A DNA stretch of 64,000 nucleotides from Callipepla californica brunnescens. Lineage: Eukaryota; Chordata; Aves; Galliformes; Odontophoridae. This document shows, one piece after another, positions 22,075-33,794 of this stretch (the stretch's first letter is position 1; every line of letters starts with the position of its first letter). The stretch is taken from assembly GCA_023055505.1 (NCBI GenBank), contig JALIRH010000002.1:23752437-23816436 (forward strand), read 5' to 3'. A program made the translations under genes and the position numbers. The notes under the pieces are model-generated. The model searched no databases, was not told where the DNA came from, and saw only the letters and a list, made by a program, of their open reading frames with translations.

Positions 22075-23288
22075 AAATAAAGTCCTTTTTACATGTTAAT
22101 CCCTATTTGTTACAATCAAGCACTACTAGCATTTCTGACATCAGAGAACACATTTTCAGGACATACTTGTCTGCATACCTGAAATATAAGATAAAGCCAC
22201 CCAAATAGTATGTATTTATGCATAAATCCTTCTATTTATTTTGACAGTAAAGCAGAAAGAATCCCTTTTCTTGAAATCATGCATTATTTTTTCTTTACCA
22301 CATTTCTACCTGCTTCAACCACCAGGAAATTTATCTGAAATGAGCACTAATCAGTTTTTCTTGCAAGGCTTTTTCCAAACAAGTGATCCAAGACAGTTTT
22401 CACCCATTTGGATTCCCACTCATGAAAACACTCTCACAGGATGATGGCTAATGAGGTAATACAATATTTTATCCTTCTAATGTGCTGATTTTCTTAGTGA
22501 AGCATACAATACACTTCTGTATTTATTCATGTCACTATTTTTCTTTTGTGAAATAATTATAATTATATCATCATAGCATAAACATTGCATTTTGCAGTGC
22601 AGGGAGCATCCCTTTTGATTAGAGGAGGCAAAAAGAAGTGGGAGGATGCTTAAATGTTTGAAAATGAAATATGGTTAGAACTTGCCAATTCTTCATGCTA
22701 CATTTCCCTGTGAATTCAGGATGGGTTTTAGCTCTGAGCAAAAGGATCATACATAAATATCTTTCAAAAAGAGGAGTTTCTGAGCAAGATTTTTGGGAGG
22801 GTTAATAAACTTTTATCTTTCCAGGTCTTTATAATGGAGGGTAGTGGGTAAGTTAACAGATTTATTTGCACTATAAGCCTACTCTACAGATAATTAAATT
22901 TTAAATAGGGAATTTCATGTAGCAGGACAGTAAGAAAAATGTTCTCTTTCCCCAACAACTACTTTAACTTGACTTCTTTTGACATAAATTGAACAATATC
23001 CATCAAGATCCTGGAAAGACGAAATCCTGTGCGTGCATGTATTTATATGGAGTCTGCTCTGTATACATATCAAAACTCTTCAAATTATATGGTGAGAGAA
23101 TACCACAGTGGTAAGCCTGATGATGTTTCCCTGAAGAACAACATTCTGAAAATACTATTGTGCTAAAATGGCAAGGTGGGATTTGAGGGGGAAGCAGATG
23201 GTGAATGCCAGTTACAAAGCTATGACAAACTGCAAGTATATGCTGGATCATATCATACAGCACAAACGTTACTTTACCGAGAAATATT
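22075..23288. other. Intergenic DNA, nothing recognised
   Basis: AT-rich sequence without recognisable genes or transposons. Open frames of 60-90 codons (for example 23003-23263 minus) have no recognisable motif. Confidence 0.55.
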
Positions 23289-23622
23289 ACAGAATCACTG
23301 AATCACAGGGGTTGGAAGGGACCTCAAAAGAGCATCCAGCCCAACCCCCCTGCTAAAACATGTATCTTACAATAAGTTGCACAAGGAGGCATCCAGATGG
23401 GTCTTGAATATCTCCATAGATGGAGGCTTCATAATCTCTCTGTGCAGCCTATTCCAGTGCCCTGTCACCCTTACCATAAATAATTTCTTCATGGTTTTAT
23501 GGAACATCCTATATTTAAATTTTAGGCAATTGCTCTTTGATCTATCCCTACACATCACTGAGAAGAGCCTGGCCTCATTCATTTGCCTCCCGCCTCCCTT
23601 TAGATATTTATAAATACATTTT
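23289..23622 (-). mobile_element. CR1 LINE, 3'-terminal copy
   Basis: The left end ACAGAATCACTGAATCACAG, then GGTTGGAAGGGACCT is the CR1 3' terminus on the minus strand. The minus-strand frame at 23367-23582 reads KKLFMVRVTGHWNRLHREIM and then PSMEIFKTHLDASLCNLL, the well-known C-terminal end of CR1 ORF2 (FFTVRVTEHWNRLPREVVESPSLEIFK-type). It stops at the KYL-type segment near TAGATATTTATAAATAC. Confidence 0.92.
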
Positions 23623-24836
23623 GATATATGTATAATATAATATGTATAGTATAATATAAAATATACTGTAACACCTTTATATTTATTTTACTGTACTGTG
23701 TGCACTCAGGTCTCTAAGAGAATGAGGGAACAGAAAAGTGGGGATACCAAGTGAGGATACCATTACCAATGTTATACAACAATGGAAATGGAGAAAAGAT
23801 AAAAGATTCTGTGAGAAATTAGAAGAGCAGTAAAGAAAAGAGTGTTTAGAAAATATAGTTTTGAGTTTTGTTTTATAAGATATGGAAATCAGGTTAGACA
23901 GTAAAATTTCTATTTACCTTTTGGGGAAATCTGGACTATGTATATTTTCCTGGTTTTGTTACTTATTAAATTCTGATACAATAAGTAGGTAAAGTGAAAG
24001 CAGTAAAATAAATCCAAATAAACTGTACTAGAAAAGTACAAGATGTCTAAATGTGAGATGATTTCTCAAATCCTTTGATATGAAAGGAACATTTCCTAAT
24101 GCCATAATGTCCTAATGACCTTTGAAAATGCAAACAGGGAATAGTAATCTAATTTAAATGTTAATTATAAGAATTGAACTTAAGTGGTACAGAGAGATGA
24201 GAAATTGAAAGTTCTGAAGATTAAATTATTCCTTTGATGGACCAAACTGCATGGGGTTGCACAGCGCATAAACCTCTGTTGATGTGGGCTGCTGGAACGG
24301 TTCCTTGAGGGACAAAATCTCTATTCTTACTTCTCCCACCTTTGTCCAAATTACACTGACATAATCAGACATGCCTGTTTATCTCAGAAGCTTTGCAGTC
24401 CTTTTTTATACATAAAAGTAATTATTTTAGAATTGGTAATCTTATTCCCCCATGTCTCCTTCCTTTCATACTCTTTATGGATTATTAGAGCAGTAAATCC
24501 CAGTCTGCAGTCCAATCACCTCCAGGGGTCTTCTAAGGCTGATTCTACATGGCCCATAATGTATTTTTGGATTTGCTTTTGTAGTCCTGTGGATGGAGCA
24601 AGACAGAAACATTGGCGATAGCAATATTAGCCCTAATGAAATAGGATTTAACTTCCCAGTGTAGCCAGTCTTTGAGTCTTGGTAAATCACACCATCACCA
24701 CTGGCTTGCTGCTGAAATACTATTTATTAAAATGAGTAGTACTGCCAACTCAGTTCTATGTCCATACCCTGAGCACTACAAATACAGTCCATAGCAGTCA
24801 AGCCATTGAGCAGGTAACATTTAGGCTGCAAGGGGA
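23623..24836. other. Intergenic DNA, nothing recognised
   Basis: AT-rich sequence with a TA-rich patch next to the CR1 (about 23620-23660). No gene or transposon is recognised. Confidence 0.55.
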
Positions 24837-25348
24837 ATCACAGAATCACAAAATTGCATGGTCTGGAAGGGACCTCTAGAGATCATGGAGTCCAACCCCC
24901 CTGTCAAAGCAGCTCCCTAGTCCAGGTTGCACAGGTAGGCATCCAGGTGTGTCTGGAATGTCTTCAGAGAATGAGACTCCACCACCTCTCTGTACAGCCT
25001 GTGCCAGTGCTCTGTCACTGCACTGTGAAGAAATTCCCACACACATTTGTGCAGAACTTCCAATGCTTCAGTTTGTGGCCATTTCCCCTTGTCCTATTGC
25101 CACACACTGTAGAGAATAGTTCAGCCTCATCCCTTTTTCTCTCACTCTTTAGATATTTATAGACAAGGATCAGATCCCCTCCAAGTCTTCTTTTTTCCAG
25201 GCTAAACAGATCCAGGTCTCTCAGCACATAAGGAAGGTGTTCCATGTCCTTTATCATCTTTGTGGCTCTCCACTGGACTCTTTCAAGGAGATCCCTGTCT
25301 TTTTTGTACCAGGGAGCCCAGAACTGGACCCAATACTCCAGGTGAGGC
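24837..25348 (-). mobile_element. CR1 LINE, 3' half, interrupted by a solo LTR
   Basis: The left end ATCACAGAATCACAAAATTG, then GGTCTGGAAGGGACCTCTAG is the CR1 3' terminus (minus strand). The minus-strand frame at 25015-25257 reads [20 protein letters not shown] and then GDLILVYKYLKSERKRDEAE, the conserved C-terminal part of CR1 ORF2. At 25348 the CR1 is cut in the sequence CCAGGTGAGGC by an LTR insertion, and it resumes at 26081. Confidence 0.93.
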
Positions 25349-26080
25349 TGTCACGCTCCAATATAAAGGAGGGAGACGAGGTTCTTTGATTATGTGTATA
25401 CCCGATGGCGAGATTAAGACACAACGGATCAAATGTTAGCCCAACCAGTTTATTACAATTACTAGTTGCTTAGGGATATGGGGAAGGGAAGGTGAGCAAT
25501 AGAAAAGGGATAAAAAGCAAGGAGTCTTGATAGAAAGCAAGAGAGATATAATCACCACCGTGGGTCCAACAAGGTCCGTAGTCACAGGAACTCGTCTGGT
25601 CACCGCGGGGGATGGGAGATGGCAGCAAGCAGGCCTCAGGGTCCGTCTTCGGGAGTTCTCCTCAAAGATTTTCTCTGTGGGAGTTCTTCTCCAGGAATTC
25701 TTCTCCTCTCTTCTTATCTTCTCATCTCTTCTCATCTCTAAAATCCTTGGTACAGTGAAGGCCTTTTATCCCCATTTCTCAGGTATTTTTTTCTCTTTGT
25801 GTGACATGTCTGGCCCAACAGATAAGCCGGCAGAGGATGTTGCCTTCCTTGCCATGCAGGAGCATTGTCTTTTTGTGGTGGTCAGCTTCTCCAAGCGTAC
25901 CCTGGAAAAGACTATTTGCACCTACTTCTGCTTATCTTTACAACCATAAACAGAGACAATGAGGCACCATAACACCCACCTGGGTAACGGCAGTTATCAG
26001 TCAGAGTCTTGTCACCAGAAAAGGCCTTACAAAGCAAGCTTTGAGACAAAAGAAGGGAAAAACAGTTTCTGTCTTTCACA
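25349..26080 (-). mobile_element. Solo LTR of an endogenous retrovirus, nested in CR1
   Basis: A 732-bp element bounded by TG...CA (TGTCACGC at the left, TTTCACA at the right) and flanked by a perfect 5-bp duplication GAGGC (25344-25348 and 26081-26085). Read on the minus strand it has the order of a promoter LTR: a TATA-like GATAAAAGG at about 25762-25770, then AATAAA (TTTATT on the + strand at 25449-25454), then about 100 bp to the end. Minus is therefore the likely transcriptional sense. No internal viral gene is present, so it is a solo LTR left by recombination. It splits the CR1 cleanly and is younger than it. The family name is not recognised with certainty. Confidence 0.88.
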
Positions 26081-26685
26081 GAGGCCTCATCAGGGCAGAG
26101 TAGAAGGGGAAGATCACCTCCCTTGACCTGCTGGCCATGAACTTTTTAATTCAACCCAGGATGCCACTGGCTTTCTAGGCCACCAGGGCATACTGCTGGC
26201 TCATGGCCAGCCTGTCATCCACCAGGACCCTTCAGAGCTCTTTTCCAGCAGGTCATCCTCCCACCTGTACCAGTGCACGTGATTATTCCTCCCTAGGTGC
26301 AAGACTCTACGCTTGCTCTTGTTAAACCTCATCTGGTTCCTCTCTGTCCAACTCTCCAGCCTGTCCAGGTCTTGCTGAATGGCAGTACAGCCTTCTGGCA
26401 TGTCAGCCATTCCTCCTAGCTTCGTATCTTAAGCAAACTTGCTGAGGGTGGACACTATCCCCTTATCAAGGTCACTAACAAACATGTACAACAAGACTGG
26501 ATTCAGCACTGACCCCAGAGGAACACCACTGAATACAGGCCTCCAACTGGACTCTGTGCCACTGGTCACAACCCTCTGAACTCAGCTAGTCAGCCATATC
26601 TCAACCCACCTCACCCTCCACTCATCTGTTCCAGACCTCCTCAGCTTCAAGCAGCCATGCCTTATCCACCATCCCAGAGCTAGGT
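26081..26685 (-). mobile_element. CR1 LINE, 5' half of the interrupted copy
   Basis: Continues the CR1 of 24837-25348 after the LTR. On the minus strand it carries the reverse-transcriptase end: FSGVPLGSVLNPVLLYMFVS (about 26475-26535), then LSKFA followed by a stop where FADDTKL is expected, then ADMPEGCTAIQQDLDRLESW (about 26349-26408). A nonsense change in the catalytic FADD box makes this copy dead. It ends near 26685 at CAGAGCTAGGTACATC. The combined CR1 without the LTR is about 1.1 kb. Confidence 0.92.
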
Positions 26686-27254
26686 ACATCTAGCGTTCTG
26701 GGGCTATTTCCTTTCCTAAAATGGGTAAATTGCACATTTGGAGATGAGTGACTCATTCAAGCATTGTCCCTGGGGTGTGGAGAATTCTCAACTCAGAAGT
26801 CCGCTTGGCTCAGGGGGATTTGGCCCCCTCAGGAATTAGATGGCTTTCATTCATTTTAACCTCCTATTCTCTGTGTCTACAAAGGAACAATTTAGGTATT
26901 TAATCTCCAGAGTGCATTTGTCATTCACATACTTAACCCTGAGACAGAAGAACAATTTAAAATACTTTGTTTCCTCAGTATTTCTCAAGATTATATTTGC
27001 CTCAGCATTAATTTAGGAAATATTATGGGAACTGCTATGAATCTGATTCTGAAGTGCCTCTCCAGTGATTGCAAAAAGCACTTAAGCACTAGCTGGGATA
27101 TATGTATGAGTAAAGACTCTTTACTGTGGGTCTCTGAATCGTAGGGCAGGTCACCCCGTGAGGTCAGTTCCGTGAGGATGTTAAGGTTGGATTTGTCAGA
27201 ACAAGTTAGCTGATCTCCTTCCCAAGGACCCACTGGTGGTTTACATACTGATGG
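26686..27254. other. Intergenic DNA, unclassified
   Basis: Sequence between the CR1 and the ERVL-type LTR. The stretch from about 27110 to 27254 (GGTCTCTGAATCGTAGGGCA onward) is more GC-rich than its neighbours and may belong to another repeat. No gene is seen. Confidence 0.4.
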
Positions 27255-27893
27255 TTTCTCATTGTGTTTTGTGTAGGCAGTGGTGTTAGTACAATGTGTT
27301 GGCACTGGAGGCTGCAGGGCACCTCTGTGATGGGTGGCTGGGGCTGCTCCATGACATTCACAGTCTGTTCAAATGAGTTCCAGCTGGCTCCAATTTCCCC
27401 ACTGCAGCTGAGCTCAACAGCCAGGGTGGTGGTGTCTGGGAAAACATGTTTACGAAAGGATCAAAATGTCATGTGGGTCAAGGTCTGAGGAAAAAAAGCA
27501 CAAAGCATCTTTGTGAAGAGAGAAGGAGGGGCAGAATTGCTCCAGGTGTTGGGGTGGGTATCCATGCTGCAGCTGTGGAGGACTCTGTACTGGAGCTGTT
27601 CATGAAGAACTGTATGCTGTGGAGGGGAGTTGCGCTGGAGCAGGGAAAAGCAGGGTAGGAAAGAGTAGCAAAGAGGTATGTGGGAACTGATCACAACACC
27701 CGTTCTCCTCTTCCTGCACCGCTTGGTGGAGTGGGGGAAGTTGAGGAGTCAGGAATAGGGGAATGAAACTGAGCATGGAAATAAGGAGTGGAAGGTGTTT
27801 TAATTTGGCTTTGCTTCTCACTATCCAAACCTATTTAACAGCCATTAAACTATGATACTTTCTGTTAAGCTGAGTCTTTTTTGCCTATCACAG
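27255..27893 (+). mobile_element. Degraded avian ERVL-type LTR
   Basis: The order of segments matches, from memory, a very common avian ERVL-type LTR. GGGCACCTCTGTGATGGGTG comes first, then GTCTGGGAAAACATGTTTAC and GAAAGGATCAAAATG (the usual TATA region, here mutated). Next are GAAGGAGGGGCAGAATTGCT, CCAGGTGTTGGGGTGGGTAT, GAACTGATCACAACACCCGT, GAAGGTGTTTTAATTTGGCT, and a terminal TTTTTTGCCTATCACA. Plus orientation. Ends are approximate and no target duplication was identified. No internal viral genes. Confidence 0.6.
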
Positions 27894-28539
27894 AGACTGG
27901 AGAGTTGTCTCTGTTTCTTGGTCTTTACCTAGAAGTTTCTCTATCTTATTTTCTGCCCTTGTCCTGTTGAGAAAATGAGAGAGTCTGGATACTGGATGAA
28001 GTCAAAGCCATTCTCCTCAAAGTTTATTTTACTTTATTTGATGATATTCCTGAGCCTACTTTCCTGGCACAAATGTCTGCAGAGATTCAAAATTCTGTAT
28101 CTGTGCTATGATGGGAACATGCGAAGGTGGGATGATTCTCCTGGGTAGAATTATCAGAGCATCACCTCACACTGAAATGCTTATGTAACATTTCCTTGGA
28201 CATGCAAAAGCTTCCTGGATGTGGTTGAAGAGGGTTGGTTCTAGATAGCTCCAGAGACCCCTTGCTAACCTTGGCCATTCTCTTATTTTGCAGTGCTTAA
28301 TGTTCAAGAGTAGTTGATAGGATTACAAGTGTCAAATATCTACTGGAATTAAGAGAGTTGAAAGAATTGAAAAGAGAAGTTGCTGACATGAATTGTGCTG
28401 AATCATGTCTTCCCAAAACAGCCTCATGATTGCAAGTTGGTTATGCTGATGCTTTTTTAAAATGTATTTATGTGAGATCTGAAAACTTAAGCCAAGTAAG
28501 CTATGATGTCTAGTGTGCAAATTGACATCAGGAAAGAGA
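27894..28539. other. Intergenic DNA, nothing recognised
   Basis: AT-rich sequence without a recognisable gene or repeat. Confidence 0.5.
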
Positions 28540-29790
28540 TTAGTAAACATATGGAAAAATGTAATATATAGGAAAGGAATCAGAATGATTTTAGTAAGAT
28601 CTAAGTTCTTAAAACATGTAAATAATGCTAATCAAGTCACTATGACTTTCTGGATTTCCAAAAGGCATTTATCAGAATCTCCCTCCAAAGGAATGAGCCA
28701 TTGATCAGGAAACAGAGGACAGAATTAGTACATGATTTTCACAGTGAAGTTGCATCACAATCAAAAATCCATTGTTTCTGTTAGAGATACTGTTATTCAC
28801 TGTATTCATAAATGATCTAGATAGAGTTATAGAGCAAAGTTTGTGAATGATGCTAACATTAATGAAAACAAGGAATGAATGTTAATAACTGTAAAAAGGA
28901 GCTGCACAATACTAAGGAACTAGAAAATGATTTAGTTTATAAATGAAATGAAGTACAAATGAAACATACGAAAAAATAAATTTCATACATATAATACTGC
29001 TTTTTGCAAAATAATGTGCTAGTATTACTCTGAGTGAAGCTCTTGGGACTGTGAGAGAGTGTCAGAACAATGCAGTGTAGCAGTGAAGAAAAACAAGTTA
29101 GATGCTAGGAATGGTATAGAGAGCAAAACAGAATAGTAATAATATAAAAAACAACTATGTTTCTGTATAAATCCATTAGATATTTGCATCAGGAATACTT
29201 TTTGAAAATCTGCCTCTTTTTCTCTCCTTACACATCAAAAATGTATACAGCAGCAAAATGGTGATGTTGTATAGAGTAGTCATGTTTGAATGAAGGCTAC
29301 AGGGAAGATCAAAGTTATAAACAATGTATTTATTTTCTAAGGAGTAACTACATATAGGAGGACTCAGAAGAGATAACTGAATGGAAGCAAAACAAAGATA
29401 TGAAACCTTGAGTTATATGAATAAGTGTATGGGAAGTTATTTTTTACTTTCTCCCTTAAGAGAATCCACTGAAATAAGTGAAAACGTAAAGCAAGCAAGA
29501 GTAGATACTATACAAAACACTGAAGTAAGATGCGAGACTACTTATTACAAATTATCATAGATGCTGAAAGTTACTAACAAGATGCACTTCAGTTTTGAAT
29601 AGTTCAAATAGGCAGATTGATAAAGAAATATAATCTCTTCAGGAATGTTCAGTGAAAGCCACCACCACTGACACAGGGAGACCTCAGGACAGGATTTTTC
29701 ATACTATGATGCAGCTGTACCTCTGGGGAAGCAATTCAAGATACTGGACTAGATCCCATACTGTCATTTAAGTGTTTATATATTGAGTTG
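28540..29790 (+). mobile_element. Ancient L3-like CR1 LINE relic
   Basis: Several patches in the right order match an old CR1/L3 reverse transcriptase. CTGGATTTCCAAAAGGCATT at about 28651 is the DFQKAFDKVP motif with drift. ATTCATAAATGATCTAGATA at about 28804 is the FINDLD segment. Then comes GAGAGTGTCAGAACAATGCA, then AGCAGTGAAGAAAA near 29053-29092, and the 3' region AGATACTGGACTAGATCCCA near 29738. Stops and indels are everywhere. Much more diverged than the other CR1 copies in the window, so it is old. Boundaries are approximate. Confidence 0.6.
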
Positions 29791-31639
29791 GTAAACAAGT
29801 AGCACTTGCTAGAATTGACTTAGTGAGGAGTAAGCTGTCAAGCTTCCCACCGCTTTAGGTAGATGAGACAGTAAATGTAAATCTACTGAACCATTTATTT
29901 CATATCAATCTATACTTTAGTAGTATTTAAATGCTATAAATGAAAACAGTTCTTCTCTTTTTCTTAATTGAAATTAGAATCAATGATAATCAGCTTGGGG
30001 ATGGTGAATTTTGGGGATAATGATTCTGAAAATATATATTTGAGAGCTACTCTAACAGTCATTCTCATAATCAGTAACTGAATCTTTATGTAGATGAGGG
30101 CCTAATCTGAGACAAGGATTCTTGCTTATCATATTCTGACAGTCTCCATGGCACAGATCTTTACGCAATTAGAATTTCTATTGGATATGCCTTGTTTATC
30201 TTATTACTCAGTGTGACTTGCGAGAAATCTAACTTGGCACAAGGAAGCCAAATAATGTTTTTGTATTTAAAAAAAGAAATATTAATACTTGGAATAGTTT
30301 TCACATATCTTGCAAATTCGTAGCACCACAAATTAATCAGAATAATTCTATGTACTCAACCAATCGCCTACTCTGAAAGAAATTTAGTATGGATGCGTGA
30401 ATGCAAACAGGAAAGTTAAGTAAAGCCTATGATGCACAGTTTACAGTGAGTGAGTGATTCATCTTAGTTTCTAAATAGACTTTTCCCCAAGGTATGAGAA
30501 AACAGTTCAAGATTTGAGATGTAAAAAACAGCTGATTAAGGAGAACATTCTCAGAGGACTTCCTCAGAGATCATCACTTTATATGTAAGTTTAAAAGCAA
30601 GATTCCCTTGCTTTCAATGGATTTAATGATTCTTTATGGATTTAGTAATTGTGATAAACTGTGACAAGCATATGTCCAACTATGATCTATCTTGCTTGGG
30701 AACAAGCTGGGTTATATAGGCAAATCCTGTCTCATAATTTTGTCACCTGGGTTTCTACAGCACTTGCTTTCTACAATAAACAGGTGTTCAGTTTTTTCAC
30801 AATTTTTCATAAAAAAGTAGACAAGGAAGTGTCGATAGATCTTGGGTGTAAAGGCCATTTTTAATTCCTAAGGAGTTGATTTTGTCAATCAATCTTTCAT
30901 GAAAATTAAAGAGCTTATTCTGATATTTCATATATATATTATTTATTATTATTTATATATTTCACGTATATAATATATTTCATATATTTCCTAATGTTTT
31001 GAATGAGAATTTTATGTGCAGACTACATACTAGTTCCACAGGTACAAAATAAAAGAACAATAAAATAAAAATAAAGCAAAAAATGAGAAAAAATAGCTGA
31101 CAAGAGAAATAGCACTAATATTGTCTCCCTTCTACCCCCTTTTCTTCCATTTCAGTACCCTGGAAGGTAGAAAGAAATAGATTCTTTATTGATAACACTT
31201 GGCCATGAATTTTTGATACATAACATATTGCACTATTTCCCCAGTACTATATTGATTCCATGCTTAGAATTTCCTCAGGGCGCTTTCAGCGATGTGAAAG
31301 ATTTTTTCCCTTCGTACTTGGACAATTGTATATAAGAATTATATTTCACCTCTTTTAGAGATTTGGAAAATGTCTAGGTTCTGTACAGGACATGGGAAAA
31401 GATTTGTTTGTGCTTTTAGTAATGCAGGTGAGTCTGTTCATTTTCTATTCAATGTGTTTTTAGCAGTTGCTCCAGATCAATTCAGCTGTCAAACTGGACA
31501 TCAAGAAAAATCTGCAACTGTTTCCAGATCAAATTCAGAGCAACTGGTGGCTTTTTTTTTTTTTTTTTTTTTTTTTAATCTGTAGCATGTGATATTGTTC
31601 TAGACTCTTTTGGAAGAGTTTTCACTTGGGCATCATCCC
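29791..31639. other. Intergenic DNA, AT-rich
   Basis: No gene recognised. It contains a TA-rich patch (about 30928-30985) and a T25 run (31552-31576). Confidence 0.5.
31552..31576. repeat. T25 homopolymer run
   Basis: 25 consecutive T on the + strand. Possibly a retroposition tail on the minus strand, but no partner sequence is recognised. Confidence 0.85.
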
Positions 31640-32720
31640 ATTAGTGTAAGAGTGAGACATTGACACCTTGATTCTGGTACCTATCCTCCCTGTTTTTGGT
31701 GCTTTCCAGACAAGTTTTGGGTTTCATGTTCCTGGATGCGTCTGGGAGGAAGACGTCAGAGTAAGGCTGTTTCCAAAACCTGATACCTTCAGTAATGTTC
31801 CTTCCTTCTATATGCTGTGAATGGTTAGGTGTGATTCAGGTGGGCCTTCCAATACTGTAAACTCAAAGGATGTCAAATTTGATGAACTTCAGGACCCAAG
31901 CATCATTCCCAGCCTACTGCAACTGAAGACTCAGAGAAGTCCAGTCTCCAAGAGTCAGGCTGCTGACATATGTCCCTCCAGTCTGGGCAGTATAGAGGCT
32001 GATCAAGAACCTCTGATGCATATAGACACACTCATGCATGCACATGCATACAAGCATGAACATAATCAACCAGCAATAGATAGACAGGAGAGCAGTGCAC
32101 ACAGACAGCATTCCCAGAAGTGAGGATCATATCAATGTCCTGATTCTGTTCTCCCTTAAAGGTTAATTGGCTTCAAAGGTTGCTAAAAGAGCCACTGTCA
32201 TGTGCACACAAATAAGATTTTTCTGGTGGCTGGCCCTGAGCCAGAATCCTTCCAATAGTCGCCCAAGATTCCCCCAGTCTCTACAGTGTTTGGCCCCAGA
32301 ACTTAGGCCACACCAGGAGGATTAATTCAGGAGCCAGACCAGCATCTCATTTTTCAAGCTATTTTCTTTGTCCCTTCCCTTAAACATCTCATAATAAACT
32401 TCACAATCTCACAAGCCCCTTCTTGTGTTCCATAATAAGCTTGATCTTTCTCATGAGATATGAGATAATCCTATTTCCCTCTTCTTATCAGTTATAAAAT
32501 GTCTGGATGTCTGGACAAACCTCTTCCAAGCCTTGAGAGGTTTGTTAATCATGCACCCAGAGCTCTGGTCTTTGATTCTGCTCCTATCATCTGTGGCTCA
32601 TTAAGGCATGTGCTTCTGTGTGTTTAATTCTTCTCCTTACTATTTCCCTAGTCTCTTTTGTTGAGATATCCTCACAAAACACAAAACCTTACGTTCCATA
32701 TATGTCATAACATCTATGCG
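31640..32720. other. Unclassified, compositionally distinct block
   Basis: Richer in C and G than its flanks, with many CC/GG-containing words, for example GATTCCCCCAGTCTCTACAG near 32263 and CCAGGAGGATTAATTCAGGA near 32311. A pyrimidine-rich stretch with CATAATAAACTTCACAATCT lies near 32389. A 100-codon frame at 31821-32123 has no recognisable domain. It could be an old LTR or other retroelement, but no ends or target duplication were found. Confidence 0.3.
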
Positions 32721-33794
32721 TATTTGATTTATTTTATTGTTCAGAATTAGAGGATATTAATTAAGTTTATACATCTTTGGGAGAATTTAGCACAGAAATT
32801 GTATCAAAAACTTCCTCCTTTCCAACTCTGCTGAACACAAGTACTAGAAAAGATTCCAAGAACACTGATTACATCTAAATGTTACAAATGTCATAATCAG
32901 TTAAAATATCATTAAATTGAAGATGTTTATGATTCAGTATTCTTTAATAACTATGCAAGGAGTAGCAGCTGATTTTCAGTGAATAATTAGACCTGTACAT
33001 CTGTGCTTATGAAGGGAAATACGTTTCTAGCATGTATGCTTACACTAATCTCTTTTAGCTCCAAATATATGAGGAATATAAACAGAAGGACTAAGTTCTG
33101 TTCAACAGAGAAATTAAGCTTATATGCTTGTGTAGGTATAAATACTTTCCTAGAGGAAGAGAGGTCTCTGAATTTTGGCCCACTTGCCTGAAGTTGTTTT
33201 GAAGAGCTCTGATCAATTATAAAACAACAGTAAAAAGCCATAATATGTGATGTACTGAAAGTAATGAACATCTTATAATCATCCAGAATCTATTAGTAGA
33301 ATATTTCTTATGAATTAAAATTCATGAAAGTGAAGTAAGGCAAATACCTCTTCTGAGAATATTGTGTATCAAACACAAGTTATTATCATGGTGTTTCTTC
33401 AAGATAATTATGTTAGCAACTCAAATCCTTTCAGAATTTTTTCTTTCTCTTCCTCACTATATACACAAACTCCTAATGCTAAATTGCTAAATGTATTGTA
33501 AACATCACTAAAAGATAGCACCAGTAGCTTTGCAATTTCTGATCTGGGAGATGTGTGAAGTAGAACAATTAAGGGAAAGACTGCTGTGCTATTCTGGCAA
33601 CTTCTCTCTCCATCTAGATGCTGTGCTGCATATTACATTAGATAAACCAGTAAATTGGTCATTAGAAGCAGAGTGGAGAGCTACTTTCATTTATTTGTTT
33701 ATTTTTTATTACCACAGTGGCTGAGAGGATTTAGGTAGAAAATCCATCTTGCTTTCCACACAGAAGAATGTGCCTAACTCTGGGACTCAAAGCT
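32721..33794. other. Intergenic DNA, nothing recognised
   Basis: AT-rich, without a recognisable gene or repeat. Confidence 0.5.

Noticed and set aside
25436..25949. Overlapping frames on both strands (99 and 140 codons)
   Set aside because: They lie within the solo LTR. The repetitive AGAAGA/TTCTTCTC tract keeps frames open by composition.
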